Below are positions 8,790-15,658 of a stretch of DNA of 33,645 nt, piece after piece. Location: positions 1 to 33,645 of the forward strand of contig JAJQFO010000280.1 of assembly GCA_021201095.1 (NCBI GenBank). The letters run 5' to 3'. This DNA comes from Lachnospiraceae bacterium (GTDB lineage Bacteria; Bacillota; Clostridia; Lachnospirales; Lachnospiraceae). A program made the position numbers and the translations under genes. Positions within the stretch are counted from its first letter, which is position 1, and every line of letters starts with the position of its first letter. Below the pieces are notes generated by a model. That model saw only the letters and a list, made by a program, of their open reading frames with translations, was not told the origin of the DNA and did not search any database.

Positions 8790-8831
8790 GAAACGGTCAA
8801 ATGCGCCGGGATATGGAATGAGGATGAAACT

Positions 8832-9857
8832 ATGGACGGAAATAATAACAGAGTGCTGGATATGATAAAACGAATTGTGGGAACACTGTATATTCCTGTG
8901 ATTATTTATTTCGTGATACTGGCGATCGCAAGAGGCAGCGGACTGACGTTCTTTGGCAATGCAACTACCTGGCAGAATCTGATACAGAGCATGGCGGCAA
9001 CGGCAACGATTGCCTATGCGCTGGGAATTCAGATAAAAAACGGAAGATTTGATTTCAGCGGTGGCGCAGTAATGACGCTCGGTGCAATTGTATCCGTATA
9101 TGTTGTAAATCAGATTGTTGTGAACTGGCTGCTGTTTCTGATTCTCAGCATTCTAATCTGTACTGCTCTGAGTGTTCTTGTAGGCATACTTTATACGTAC
9201 GGAAGACTTCCGGTAATCATAGCGACTATCGGTGCGGCAATCCTGTTTGAATCCCTGACACTTCTGGTTGACAATGGACGGGGCATCAGTATTTCCGCGA
9301 CATCCGCACTAAATTTTCTCGGAAAAAATACGTGGGTTTGCCTTGCGCTTACGGCAGTGTCAGCAGTGATTTATTTCTGCTTTACCAGGCTGACTATCGC
9401 GGGACAGCACGCAAACCTGTTGGCAAACAATCAACAGGCGGCTGTTAATATTGGTATCAATGAGCGTAAAAATGTGATGCAGACTTTTGTCATGACAGGA
9501 ATGCTGTACGGAATTGCAACTGTAATATATGCGTCACAGTCAGCATCGGTTGCGGCGGTATCTTCGACGCTTGGCACGATCAGTACGGCTTTCGGCGCGA
9601 TTTTACCGGTATATATGGGTTTCTACATCGGTAAATTTACAAATAATGATGCTGTTGGAATCATATTTTCCTCCTTTGCAGTAGGTACGCTGAAATATGG
9701 TCTTTCGATTATTGCTCCTTCTGGATATTCGGGCGCATACACAAATATTGTTTATGGAATCTTCCTGGTTGTATTTTTCCTGATTTCCCATCAGGGTGAT
9801 GCAATCCTGGAATGGCTGAAAGAAAAAATCAGGACAGAAGAAAGGCAACCGGAATGA
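8832..9857 (+). CDS. Sugar ABC transporter permease (RbsC family), second of two
   Basis: A 341-residue integral membrane protein with multiple hydrophobic segments. It carries the family loop LLANNQQAAVNIGINERKNV near residue 211, equivalent to the ATPase-contact loop of the first permease. I chose the ATG at 8832 because GAGGA lies about nine bases upstream. An in-frame TTG at 8775 lies inside the upstream stem-loop and would add 19 residues without a good ribosome binding site. It overlaps the GH1 start by ATGA, implying translational coupling. Its sequence is clearly different from the first permease, supporting a heterodimer. Confidence 0.88.
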   Translation: MDGNNNRVLDMIKRIVGTLYIPVIIYFVILAIARGSGLTFFGNATTWQNLIQSMAATATIAYALGIQIKNGRFDFSGGAVMTLGAIVSVYVVNQIVVNWLLFLILSILICTALSVLVGILYTYGRLPVIIATIGAAILFESLTLLVDNGRGISISATSALNFLGKNTWVCLALTAVSAVIYFCFTRLTIAGQHANLLANNQQAAVNIGINERKNVMQTFVMTGMLYGIATVIYASQSASVAAVSSTLGTISTAFGAILPVYMGFYIGKFTNNDAVGIIFSSFAVGTLKYGLSIIAPSGYSGAYTNIVYGIFLVVFFLISHQGDAILEWLKEKIRTEERQPE

Positions 9858-11119
9858 ATAAGACAACACAGAAATTTCTGATTGGGGCTTCCACAGCGGC
9901 TCATCAGGTGGAAGGAAACAACAAAAACAGTGATTTCTGGGCGATGGAGCAGATGGAGTATTCGGATTTTGCTGAACCTTCGCTGGACGCAGTGGATCAT
10001 TACCATCGGTTTCGGGAGGATATTGATTTATTAAAGCAAGCGGGTCTGAACGCCTATCGTTTTTCTATAGAATGGGCCAGAATTGAGCCGCAAAAGGGTT
10101 GTTTTGACCCAGGGGGAGTGGAACATTACCGCGAAATGCTGCTTTACTGCAGAGAATGCGGAATCGAACCAGTTGTGACTATGCATCATTTTTCGTCCCC
10201 CAAATGGTTGATCGAACAGGGCGGTTGGGAAGATGAGCGTACGATCAATGCATTTGCCGAATACTGTGCATTTATCGCAAAAGAACTCGGAGATCTGATG
10301 AATTATGTCTGTACGATCAATGAGGCTAATATGGGTTTGGCGCTTGGCGTGATAAAACGCAGCCATTCTGCGGGAAAAAACGCAGATCTGCAGGTGGGAA
10401 TCCGATTGGAGAAAGACGGTGTGGAACGCCGTGAAAAGCAGAAGGAAGAATATGAGTCACTTTTCGGGACAGCAGTTCCGCAGACTTTTCTTGAAATGCG
10501 CACAGATGCAGGAGACCGGATTGTTGCGAGAGCGCATCAGGCAGCTGCCCGGGCAATGAAATTGGCCTGCCCTCATCTGAAAACGGGGCTGACATTATCA
10601 CTGCATGATTTTCAGGCAGTAGATGGTGGAGAGAATAACGCAGCTGCAGAATGGGAAAAAGAGTTTCTTCATTACCTTCCCTATATGACGGATGATGATT
10701 TTGTCGGTGTACAGAATTATACCAGAAAACTGGTAGGAACAGATGGGTTTCTTCCGGCTCCGACAGGAGCGAAGCTTACACAAATGCATTATGAATATTA
10801 TCCGCAGGCCCTGGAACATGTGATCCGAAAGGTAAGTAAGTCTACAGATTTACCGATTCTTGTTACAGAACATGGCGTCGGAACAGCTGATGACTCAGAC
10901 CGCGTCGCGTTTATTGAAGAAGCTATGTCAGGAATTGGTAAATGCCTTGGAGATGGGCTTAAGGTCTTAGGCTACCTCCATTGGTCTCTTCTGGATAATT
11001 TTGAGTGGCAGAAAGGATATTCGCAGACGTTTGGCCTGATTGCTGTAGATCGGAAAAATCAGAGGAGAACGCCGAAAGAAAGTCTGTATTGTCTTGGCAG
11101 CTACGGAAAAAATATATGA
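9854..11119 (+). CDS. Glycoside hydrolase family 1 beta-glycosidase
   Basis: A 421-residue cytoplasmic enzyme that should cleave a beta-linked sugar or aryl glycoside after uptake. It opens with the GH1 hallmark FLIGASTAAHQVEG, then YRFSIEWARIEP, TINEAN with acid/base Glu157 (Ala in place of the usual Pro), VTEHG with nucleophile Glu339, and WSLLDNFEW near the C-terminus. It is a little shorter than typical 440-480-residue members. The ATG overlaps the permease stop (ATGA) and has AAAGG at suitable distance, so I use 9854 rather than an upstream in-frame ATG at 9812 inside the permease gene. It ends the operon. Phospho-glycosidase activity is unlikely because the partner is an ABC, not a PTS, transporter. 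Confidence 0.9.
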   Translation: MNKTTQKFLIGASTAAHQVEGNNKNSDFWAMEQMEYSDFAEPSLDAVDHYHRFREDIDLLKQAGLNAYRFSIEWARIEPQKGCFDPGGVEHYREMLLYCRECGIEPVVTMHHFSSPKWLIEQGGWEDERTINAFAEYCAFIAKELGDLMNYVCTINEANMGLALGVIKRSHSAGKNADLQVGIRLEKDGVERREKQKEEYESLFGTAVPQTFLEMRTDAGDRIVARAHQAAARAMKLACPHLKTGLTLSLHDFQAVDGGENNAAAEWEKEFLHYLPYMTDDDFVGVQNYTRKLVGTDGFLPAPTGAKLTQMHYEYYPQALEHVIRKVSKSTDLPILVTEHGVGTADDSDRVAFIEEAMSGIGKCLGDGLKVLGYLHWSLLDNFEWQKGYSQTFGLIAVDRKNQRRTPKESLYCLGSYGKNI

Positions 11120-11204
11120 TAAAGGCCTGTTTCCCGTTCAGTATAAGCTGTACCTATGCGACTAAATTGCGACTTTTTTGAGAATAAATGCTACGGAAGC
11201 ACTA

Positions 11205-11233
11205 TTGACCTATGATTTTCCATAAATTATAAT
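11205..11233 (+). promoter_or_regulatory. Near-consensus sigma-A promoter
   Basis: TTGACC (11205-11210) and TATAAT (11228-11233) are separated by exactly 17 bases, making this the best promoter in the window. Transcription would start near 11240, about 95 bases before the S1-like gene and just ahead of a terminator hairpin at 11261. The preceding stretch from 11120 holds no gene; a direct repeat GCGACT/GCGACT is the only other feature noted there. Confidence 0.75.
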
Positions 11234-11260
11234 GATAGCTGTAAAAAAATTGCAATCGAT

Positions 11261-11287
11261 AAGGGCAGTCATAACCGGCTGCCTTTT
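11261..11287 (+). terminator. Promoter-proximal terminator or attenuator
   Basis: AAGGGCAG and CTGCCTTT pair (one G-T) across a ten-base loop, followed by further T. It lies only some 20 bases after the predicted start of transcription and upstream of the S1-like gene. It would either end read-through from the GH1 operon or attenuate the new transcript. Confidence 0.65.
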
Positions 11288-11335
11288 TTGATGCAGAAAA
11301 ATGTTTATAGACGCCATGGAAAAAGGAGGGAACGC

Positions 11336-12340
11336 ATGGAAGAGGGCACGAAAAGGAAGAAAACGGAAGAGAAAACAGCTACAGAAAATGCTGCAGCTTA
11401 CGCACAGGGCGTACCAAAGGATCTGCCGCGCGCGGCGCTGCCGGATCCGATCCTGACGATTGATGTGGACGCCCATGTCGAATCGTTTCAGGAGAAGGAG
11501 GACGCGAGGTGGCATTCGATCTTAAACGCGCACAGGACAAGGAAAATCTTATCCGGGACGCTAAGCGGCATTGAGACGCTGGAGAGCGGGTGGGTGGTTG
11601 CCGTCACCTATTATAACGGCTTCCGCGTGATCATCCCGATGGAGGAGATGATGATCAACCTATCCGGGGATGGGCGAGAGAATGCCAATACCTTAAACCG
11701 GCAGACGAGGATCGCCAATAACATGCTCGGCTGTCAGATCGATTTTATGGTAAAGGATCTGGATGCCGAATCGAAAAGCGTGGTAGCGTCGCGGAAGGAT
11801 GCGATGATGAAGAAACGGCAGATGTTTTATGAGTCGGAGAATCCGGAGGAAAAACCGATGCTCTATCCCGGACGGATTGTGGAGGCGCGGGTGATCGCGG
11901 TCGCGGCGCGCGCGGTGCGGCTGGAGGTGTTTGGCGTTGAGGTGTCCGTCCGGGCGCGGGATATGGCCTGGGAATGGATGGTGGACGCCGGGGAGAAGTA
12001 TTCCGTTGGGGATCTGGTACTGGTAGCGGTGGAGAAGGTCCAGATGAAGTCCGTGGATGACATTTCCATCACCGTAAACGCAAAGACCGGGGCGGATACG
12101 AATAAGGATAATTTAAAGAAGTGCCATAAAAACGGGAAGTATGCGGGAATCGTGACGGACGTTTACAAGGGCACTTATTTTATCCGTCTCTCCATCGGAG
12201 TCAACGCAGTCGCCCATTTTTGCAGCACCGCGTCGCTCCCGGCAAAACGGGACCAGGTCGGATTTGTCGCCACCAGGATCAACGACAGCTTTGAGGTGGC
12301 GGAGGGGATTATCACGCGGATCATCCGGCGGTATGCGTAA
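11336..12340 (+). CDS. S1/OB-fold RNA-binding protein of a mobile element
   Basis: A 334-residue protein with a basic, charged N-terminal tail. About residues 175-240 look like an S1-type OB barrel (PGRIVEARVIAVAARAVRLE, VSVRARDM, then YSVGDLVLVAVEKV). A second related segment near 270-334 (YAGIVTDVYKGTYFIRLSIG) could be another OB-fold. The region around 70-135 (SGTLSGIETLESGWVVAVTY) may be a third, degraded unit. I chose the ATG at 11336 because GGAGGG lies just upstream; an earlier in-frame ATG at 11288 overlaps the terminator tail. S1-like proteins are common in accessory modules of Firmicute conjugative elements. Its RNA target is unknown. Confidence 0.7.
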   Translation: MEEGTKRKKTEEKTATENAAAYAQGVPKDLPRAALPDPILTIDVDAHVESFQEKEDARWHSILNAHRTRKILSGTLSGIETLESGWVVAVTYYNGFRVIIPMEEMMINLSGDGRENANTLNRQTRIANNMLGCQIDFMVKDLDAESKSVVASRKDAMMKKRQMFYESENPEEKPMLYPGRIVEARVIAVAARAVRLEVFGVEVSVRARDMAWEWMVDAGEKYSVGDLVLVAVEKVQMKSVDDISITVNAKTGADTNKDNLKKCHKNGKYAGIVTDVYKGTYFIRLSIGVNAVAHFCSTASLPAKRDQVGFVATRINDSFEVAEGIITRIIRRYA

Positions 12341-12445
12341 CTGATGACTTTGAAGAAAATTTTATAAAAAGTTTAGAAAAACCTCTTGAACCGTGAGGCC
12401 GGATTTTTTTACAATAAAAAAAACGGATGAGAAAGAAGGGGTTTG

Positions 12446-12883
12446 ATGGCTAAGAAACGAAAGAAAATGGTTCCGGCGGATATCTGGTGCCCATACTGCG
12501 GCAGGAAAGCCATACTTAGGCCGGCCTCCTATGTCTATAAAGAGAACTGTTTAAATAGCAACGGGTTCCTGTATGTCTGCGCTGGTTATCCGGCCTGTGA
12601 TGCTTACGTTGGCGCGCATGACCACAACCTGCAGCCGAAAGGAACGCTGGCCAACTCCGACCTGCGCCATGTCAGGATTGAAGCGCACCGGGCGCTGGAT
12701 GCCATCTGGAAAGAGGGCTATATGACGAGGAAAGAGGCCTACATCTGGATCGGGAACAAAATGAACCTCGGCAGCAAGGAGATGCACATCGGGCAGTTTT
12801 CCTATTACCGGTGTCAGGAAGTGATGAAGTGCTGCAGTGAACTTATGGAAAACAGAAAGGCAATGGAACAGGGGGCAGCCTGA
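12446..12883 (+). CDS. Zinc-finger protein of DUF3268 type
   Basis: A 145-residue basic protein with a four-cysteine zinc ribbon: WCPYCGRKA near residue 12 and YVCAGYPACDAYVGAHD near 45. Then come GTLANSDLRHVRIEAHRALD and a helix TRKEAYIWIGNKM. This layout matches the DUF3268 'zinc-finger-containing protein' family, related to topoisomerase C4 zinc ribbons and frequent on phages and conjugative elements. It is probably a small DNA- or RNA-binding accessory protein. The ATG at 12446 follows AAGGGG by five bases; the TTG directly before it is less likely. A terminator hairpin has its loop over the stop codon. Confidence 0.75.
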   Translation: MAKKRKKMVPADIWCPYCGRKAILRPASYVYKENCLNSNGFLYVCAGYPACDAYVGAHDHNLQPKGTLANSDLRHVRIEAHRALDAIWKEGYMTRKEAYIWIGNKMNLGSKEMHIGQFSYYRCQEVMKCCSELMENRKAMEQGAA

Positions 12884-12898
12884 TGAGGGCTGCCTTTT
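12874..12898 (+). terminator. Intrinsic terminator overlapping the zinc-finger gene stop codon
   Basis: GGCAGCC, loop TGATGAG, GGCTGCC form a perfect seven-base stem followed by TTTT. The loop contains the TGA stop codon of the preceding gene, so a terminating ribosome could affect folding. Confidence 0.7.
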
Positions 12899-12956
12899 CA
12901 ATGCACAGGGCCGGGCAAGGAGTTTTGTGGCCAAAGCAGCACTCGGCCTACGCGGG

Positions 12957-12984
12957 CGAGTAGGGGATCAAGTCCCCCTACTCG
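12957..12984. repeat. Perfect ten-base inverted repeat, not a terminator
   Basis: CGAGTAGGGG and CCCCTACTCG are separated by eight bases in the 145-base gap between the zinc-finger gene and a membrane-protein gene. No T run follows. It could be an RNA structure in the leader of the next gene or a protein-binding or nicking site. I see no further feature in this gap apart from the GGAGGG of the next gene. Confidence 0.5.
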
Positions 12985-13028
12985 ATTGCAGAAATCCAGA
13001 GTTGTAAAATCGCCGGTGAAGGAGGGAG

Positions 13029-13691
13029 ATGATTTTGGTTTTGGAAGCTACAGACGAAGAAACATACGAGCTGATGGACTTACGTGACCGGCATCTGCTG
13101 ACCGCGGCGGTCAGTGCCCTGGTGTCGGCTATCTGCGTTTATGTGGTGGTGCTCATCCGGGCAAATTTCGAGACAGTGTATCTGCTGGCAGCTTCTTTTC
13201 TTTGCATGGTTTTTTTCCTGCGTCTGGGAATATTAGAAGGGAAAAAGGTTATGGAGGCAAAGGGCTGTTATTTAAAACTCGATGAGGACAGCGTGACGGT
13301 GCGGCAGATAAAGAGGAGCGGCCACTATGAATACTGCAGGATCTATCTGGATGAGATCGAGAAAATAGTGGAAGGCGGCAGGCGCGGTATCCCGGAGTTT
13401 TACGTGGTGATCGAGGAAAATGCCCTGAAAAGCTTCCTTCTGCTCGATAAGGAAAAAATGCCGGGGCGTATCTTCTGGATCCGGTCGTTCGGCTATTCAT
13501 TCGAAAACTTCCAGAACTTCTACCGGAAATTCTGCTGGGAAGCACCTGGAAAGGCCAGGATCATCGGAACAGATAAACAGGAAGTCTGGGAGATGAAGAA
13601 ACCGAAACAGGAACTGCTCTTTGCCGTATCGTTGCTGGTTCTGTATCTGATCCCGAAAATCCTGATGACAGAACTGGGGGTGGGTATTTGA
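13029..13691 (+). CDS. Small membrane protein of unknown function
   Basis: A 220-residue protein with two adjacent hydrophobic segments (about residues 24-43 and 49-66), a central soluble domain (about 70-190) and a C-terminal hydrophobic segment (about 197-213). The layout resembles PH-like or YcxB-type membrane proteins in which a beta-rich domain follows a TM hairpin, but I cannot assign a family. GGAGG lies close upstream of the ATG (three bases), so a TTG two codons later is an alternative start. The stop codon overlaps the start of the next gene, so the two membrane proteins are probably coupled. Confidence 0.6.
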   Translation: MILVLEATDEETYELMDLRDRHLLTAAVSALVSAICVYVVVLIRANFETVYLLAASFLCMVFFLRLGILEGKKVMEAKGCYLKLDEDSVTVRQIKRSGHYEYCRIYLDEIEKIVEGGRRGIPEFYVVIEENALKSFLLLDKEKMPGRIFWIRSFGYSFENFQNFYRKFCWEAPGKARIIGTDKQEVWEMKKPKQELLFAVSLLVLYLIPKILMTELGVGI

Positions 13692-14248
13692 AGCAAAACG
13701 AACACGGCATGGATAATGGGAAGCGAAAGTTTCATATGGCTGCAGAGAAAGCTGCAGAATTTTTTGCAAGGCTGGATGACCTGCCGCCTGTACTGGCAGG
13801 CAAGGCAGTCCGGCTTCTTTTATTATCCATCCTGATCCTTTTTATCGGCATGATTTACGGAATCCGGATGAAGGATGGCATCTGCATTATGATGTCCGTG
13901 CTGCTTTTCCTTGCACTGTTATGGTATTTCGGAAGTTTGCTTTACATCGCGCTGACAAAAGCATATGAAACGGTGGAAGGGACAGTCATAAAAATACAGA
14001 GGAGAGTCGGATTTTTAAGGAAACTGGAAGTGGATATCGAAAAGACCGATGGGAGCAGGAGGACTTTGCTGCTAGAAAATGGCAGTGTGCTGCAGCCGGA
14101 TCAGGCATACCTTTTTTATATTGCCACAGGCTCACCGGATGAGCTCGCTTCTTTAGGAGATACGGGCAGTGGAAGATGGATCCGGAGCCAGGACGCAGTT
14201 CTGGGGTTTGAAAGGATCAGGATACAGAACCCAAAAAGCAGTCATTGA
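13688..14248 (+). CDS. Small membrane protein of unknown function
   Basis: A 186-residue protein if translated from the TTG that overlaps the previous stop (TTGA); an internal ATG at 13709 is the alternative. Two hydrophobic segments lie around residues 43-59 and 65-83 (LLLLSILILFIGMIYG, then MMSVLLFLALLWYFG). A soluble beta-rich tail follows with VEGTVIKIQRRVGFLRKLEV. The same TM-hairpin plus beta-domain plan as the preceding gene suggests a pair acting together in the membrane. No family is recognised. Confidence 0.55.
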   Translation: MKQNEHGMDNGKRKFHMAAEKAAEFFARLDDLPPVLAGKAVRLLLLSILILFIGMIYGIRMKDGICIMMSVLLFLALLWYFGSLLYIALTKAYETVEGTVIKIQRRVGFLRKLEVDIEKTDGSRRTLLLENGSVLQPDQAYLFYIATGSPDELASLGDTGSGRWIRSQDAVLGFERIRIQNPKSSH

Positions 14249-14287
14249 TGCAACGGCAGCAAGTATGGAATGATAACTTAGTAAATT

Positions 14288-14380
14288 GCAGACTTGCACG
14301 GCAGTGGGTGATGTAGAACGACTGGCAGCGTAGTGAAGGCGCAGTTCGCAGACCTGCGCGGCTATGGGCGATGTACTACG
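14288..14380. repeat. Two imperfect 33-base direct repeats with a nested inverted repeat
   Basis: Copies at 14288-14320 and 14348-14380 start exactly 60 bases apart and share 26 of 33 positions (GCAGAC-TGC-CGGC--TGGG-GATGTA--ACG). Around the second copy, CGTAGT (14329) pairs with ACTACG (14375-14380), and inside it GCGCAG (14339) pairs with CTGCGC (14354-14359). The 267-base gap from 14249 to 14515 contains no credible gene; this repeat unit is its main content. It resembles an extragenic palindromic or iteron-like element. Confidence 0.5.
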
Positions 14381-14515
14381 GGGAACAATTATGGGACTTA
14401 TATTACAGGCGGCATATCGCAGCGGCCGCATACAACCGGAAATCGTATAAGATGTTGAGGATTATTCCGGCATACAAAATGTAAAGGTTAATTCTGAAAA
14501 AAGAAAGGGGATATT

Positions 14516-14965
14516 ATGGCAGCATTATCAGAAAATAAGAATATGATGGATACTAAGATCGGAGAAAACGATGTGGCTACGGAGGAAGTGATGTCGGCAG
14601 AAGAAATATGGCCGGGAGAGCCGGTATCAGAGGAGCAGGTATCAGAAAAGGATGGGACAGAAGAGGATGCCTGTGAAGAGGAAGAGCCGGAAAAGGATAT
14701 GACAGGCCGGACGGTCACCGGCACGGTACGCTGGTTCAGCGCAAGGCGCGGCTATGGGTTCATTACGCAGGATGGCACCGGAAAGGATTTTTACGTGCAC
14801 TATTCAGAGATCGTGGGTACGGGTTTTCGGAAACTTACATCCGGCGAGGCTGTGGAGTTTGAGGTTGGTAAGGATCAGGATGACCGTCCGGTTGCAACGA
14901 ACGTTGTGCAGCTGGCCGGTTTTACGGCGATTGACGATCCGAAAGGCGGGCAATATGGGCTTTGA
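14516..14965 (+). CDS. Cold-shock-domain protein with an acidic N-terminal extension
   Basis: A 149-residue protein. Residues 1-62 are strongly acidic and low in complexity (E/D-rich). Residues about 65-132 form a cold-shock OB-fold: TVTGTVRWFSARRGYGFITQ containing RNP1-like GYGFIT, then DFYVHYSEI as RNP2-like. It should bind single-stranded RNA or DNA. Ordinary Csp proteins are 65-75 residues, so the acidic arm is an added feature and might act as a nucleic-acid mimic or partner-binding tail. AAGGGG lies five bases before the ATG. It belongs to the nucleic-acid-handling set of the element, with the S1-like and zinc-finger proteins. Confidence 0.85.
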   Translation: MAALSENKNMMDTKIGENDVATEEVMSAEEIWPGEPVSEEQVSEKDGTEEDACEEEEPEKDMTGRTVTGTVRWFSARRGYGFITQDGTGKDFYVHYSEIVGTGFRKLTSGEAVEFEVGKDQDDRPVATNVVQLAGFTAIDDPKGGQYGL

Positions 14966-14985
14966 AATGGATGAACAGACTGAAA

Positions 14986-15040
14986 TAACACAAGATGTTG
15001 CTAAAAATGAATTGACGATTACAATATCTTGTGTTAAGAT
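14986..15040 (+). promoter_or_regulatory. Promoter overlapped by an 11-base inverted repeat (candidate operator)
   Basis: TTGACG (15012-15017) and TAAGAT (15035-15040) have a 17-base spacer. The perfect inverted repeat TAACACAAGAT (14986-14996) and ATCTTGTGTTA (15026-15036) brackets the -35 box and covers the spacer end and start of the -10. This is the geometry of a repressor-controlled promoter; alternatively the arms form a long hairpin in read-through RNA. Confidence 0.55.
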
Positions 15041-15046
15041 GAATGC

Positions 15047-15206
15047 GATTTAAAATTTGTGCAGAGACATATACTCTTTGCAGATTATTTTATCCCGGAT
15101 GGTTAAGATCCGGAAGCAAAATTTTAGCGTCAGATACGCTCACAATCGGAATGCACAGAATGGGAAGATGCAAAAAAGAGAAAGACTCTTTTATGCGTCT
15201 TTTTTT
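15047..15206 (+). ncRNA. Candidate structured leader or small RNA of about 160 bases
   Basis: The stretch runs from the start expected for the 15012-15040 promoter to a terminator at 15181-15206. It contains local hairpins CCGGAT/ATCCGG (near 15094-15112) and GCGT/ACGC (near 15127-15139). Reading frames that cross it give no protein-like sequence. It could be an independent small RNA or an attenuated leader of the genes that follow. No known RNA family is recognised. Confidence 0.35.
15181..15206 (+). terminator. Intrinsic terminator with a competing upstream hairpin
   Basis: AAAGAC (15181-15186) pairs with GTCTTT (15197-15202), ten-base loop, followed by T to 15206. An alternative stem AAAAGAG (15174-15180) with CTCTTTT (15186-15192) cannot coexist with it, the layout of an attenuator. 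Confidence 0.5.
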
Positions 15207-15275
15207 GTTTTATGGAAATGTGCATGGATGCGGCCGGGAATTAATGAAGACCCATCCGTTCCGGGAAAGGAGGAA

Positions 15276-15563
15276 ATGAATGACAGGCAAATTAATGAAC
15301 AAGGAGAAAGGCTGTCTGCGCATGAAGCGGAAGAAATAAGCAGCCGGCAAAAGGAACAGCAAAATACGATGAACGGAGGAAATAAAGTTGAGTACAGAGG
15401 ATGGAAGGAATTTGAAAAGAAGAATAAGTATAAGAAAGCTGGCGGGAAAGCCGGGGCAGATGAAATCGGAGACGAATGCGGCAGATGCAGAACTTATGCA
15501 GACAGTAGAATGGGAAAACGCGAATCAGCTGGATTTATGGACGCTGCTTTTTATGGTGTCTGA
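15276..15563 (+). CDS. Possible small charged ORF overlapping the next gene
   Basis: ATG after GGAGGAA opens a 95-codon frame rich in Glu, Lys, Gln and Arg (for example HEAEEISSRQKEQQ). It overlaps the better-supported gene at 15388-15633 in another frame. The N-terminal third, before the overlap, could be a genuine short product or a leader; the C-terminal part is probably a shadow. No family is recognised. Confidence 0.25.
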   Translation: MNDRQINEQGERLSAHEAEEISSRQKEQQNTMNGGNKVEYRGWKEFEKKNKYKKAGGKAGADEIGDECGRCRTYADSRMGKRESAGFMDAAFYGV

Positions 15564-15633
15564 CGGATACCGCTTTACGATCGACAACGGCCGGATTTCA
15601 TCCGTGGGTATCCGGATGGCAGAAGCGGCCTGA
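15388..15633 (+). CDS. Small protein of unknown function
   Basis: An 81-residue frame starting at TTG with GGAGG eight bases upstream. The C-terminal half reads like a folded domain (ENANQLDLWTLLFMVSDGYR followed by FTIDNGRISS), while the N-terminal 25 residues are basic. The stop is 25 bases before the next gene, which has its own GGAGGG, so it is probably co-transcribed. I do not recognise the family. An internal ATG near residue 37 would give a smaller product containing just the folded part. Confidence 0.5.
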   Translation: MSTEDGRNLKRRISIRKLAGKPGQMKSETNAADAELMQTVEWENANQLDLWTLLFMVSDGYRFTIDNGRISSVGIRMAEAA

Positions 15634-15658
15634 CGCGGGCATCCCGGAAGGAGGGACT

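Noticed and set aside
10300..10330. GH1 acid/base motif with Ala in place of Pro (TINEAN) as a sign of inactivity
   Set aside because: The Glu itself and the nucleophile in VTEHG are intact, so the enzyme is probably active; the Pro is not catalytic.
11178..11200. GCGACT direct repeat near 11160-11176 as an attachment core
   Set aside because: Six bases is too short, and no second copy at another element end or integrase is seen.
12361..12442. Terminator-like CCTC/GAGG hairpin before the zinc-finger gene
   Set aside because: The stem is only four bases and the T run is separated from it by five bases; too weak to list.
14153..14431. Minus-strand frame of 92 codons with internal repetition
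   Set aside because: The repetition comes from the DNA repeat at 14288-14380, and its 5' end overlaps a real gene; better explained as an extragenic repeat.
15057..15275. Upstream extension of the 15276 frame
   Set aside because: It crosses the predicted promoter transcript and terminator, has no ribosome binding site and is not protein-like.
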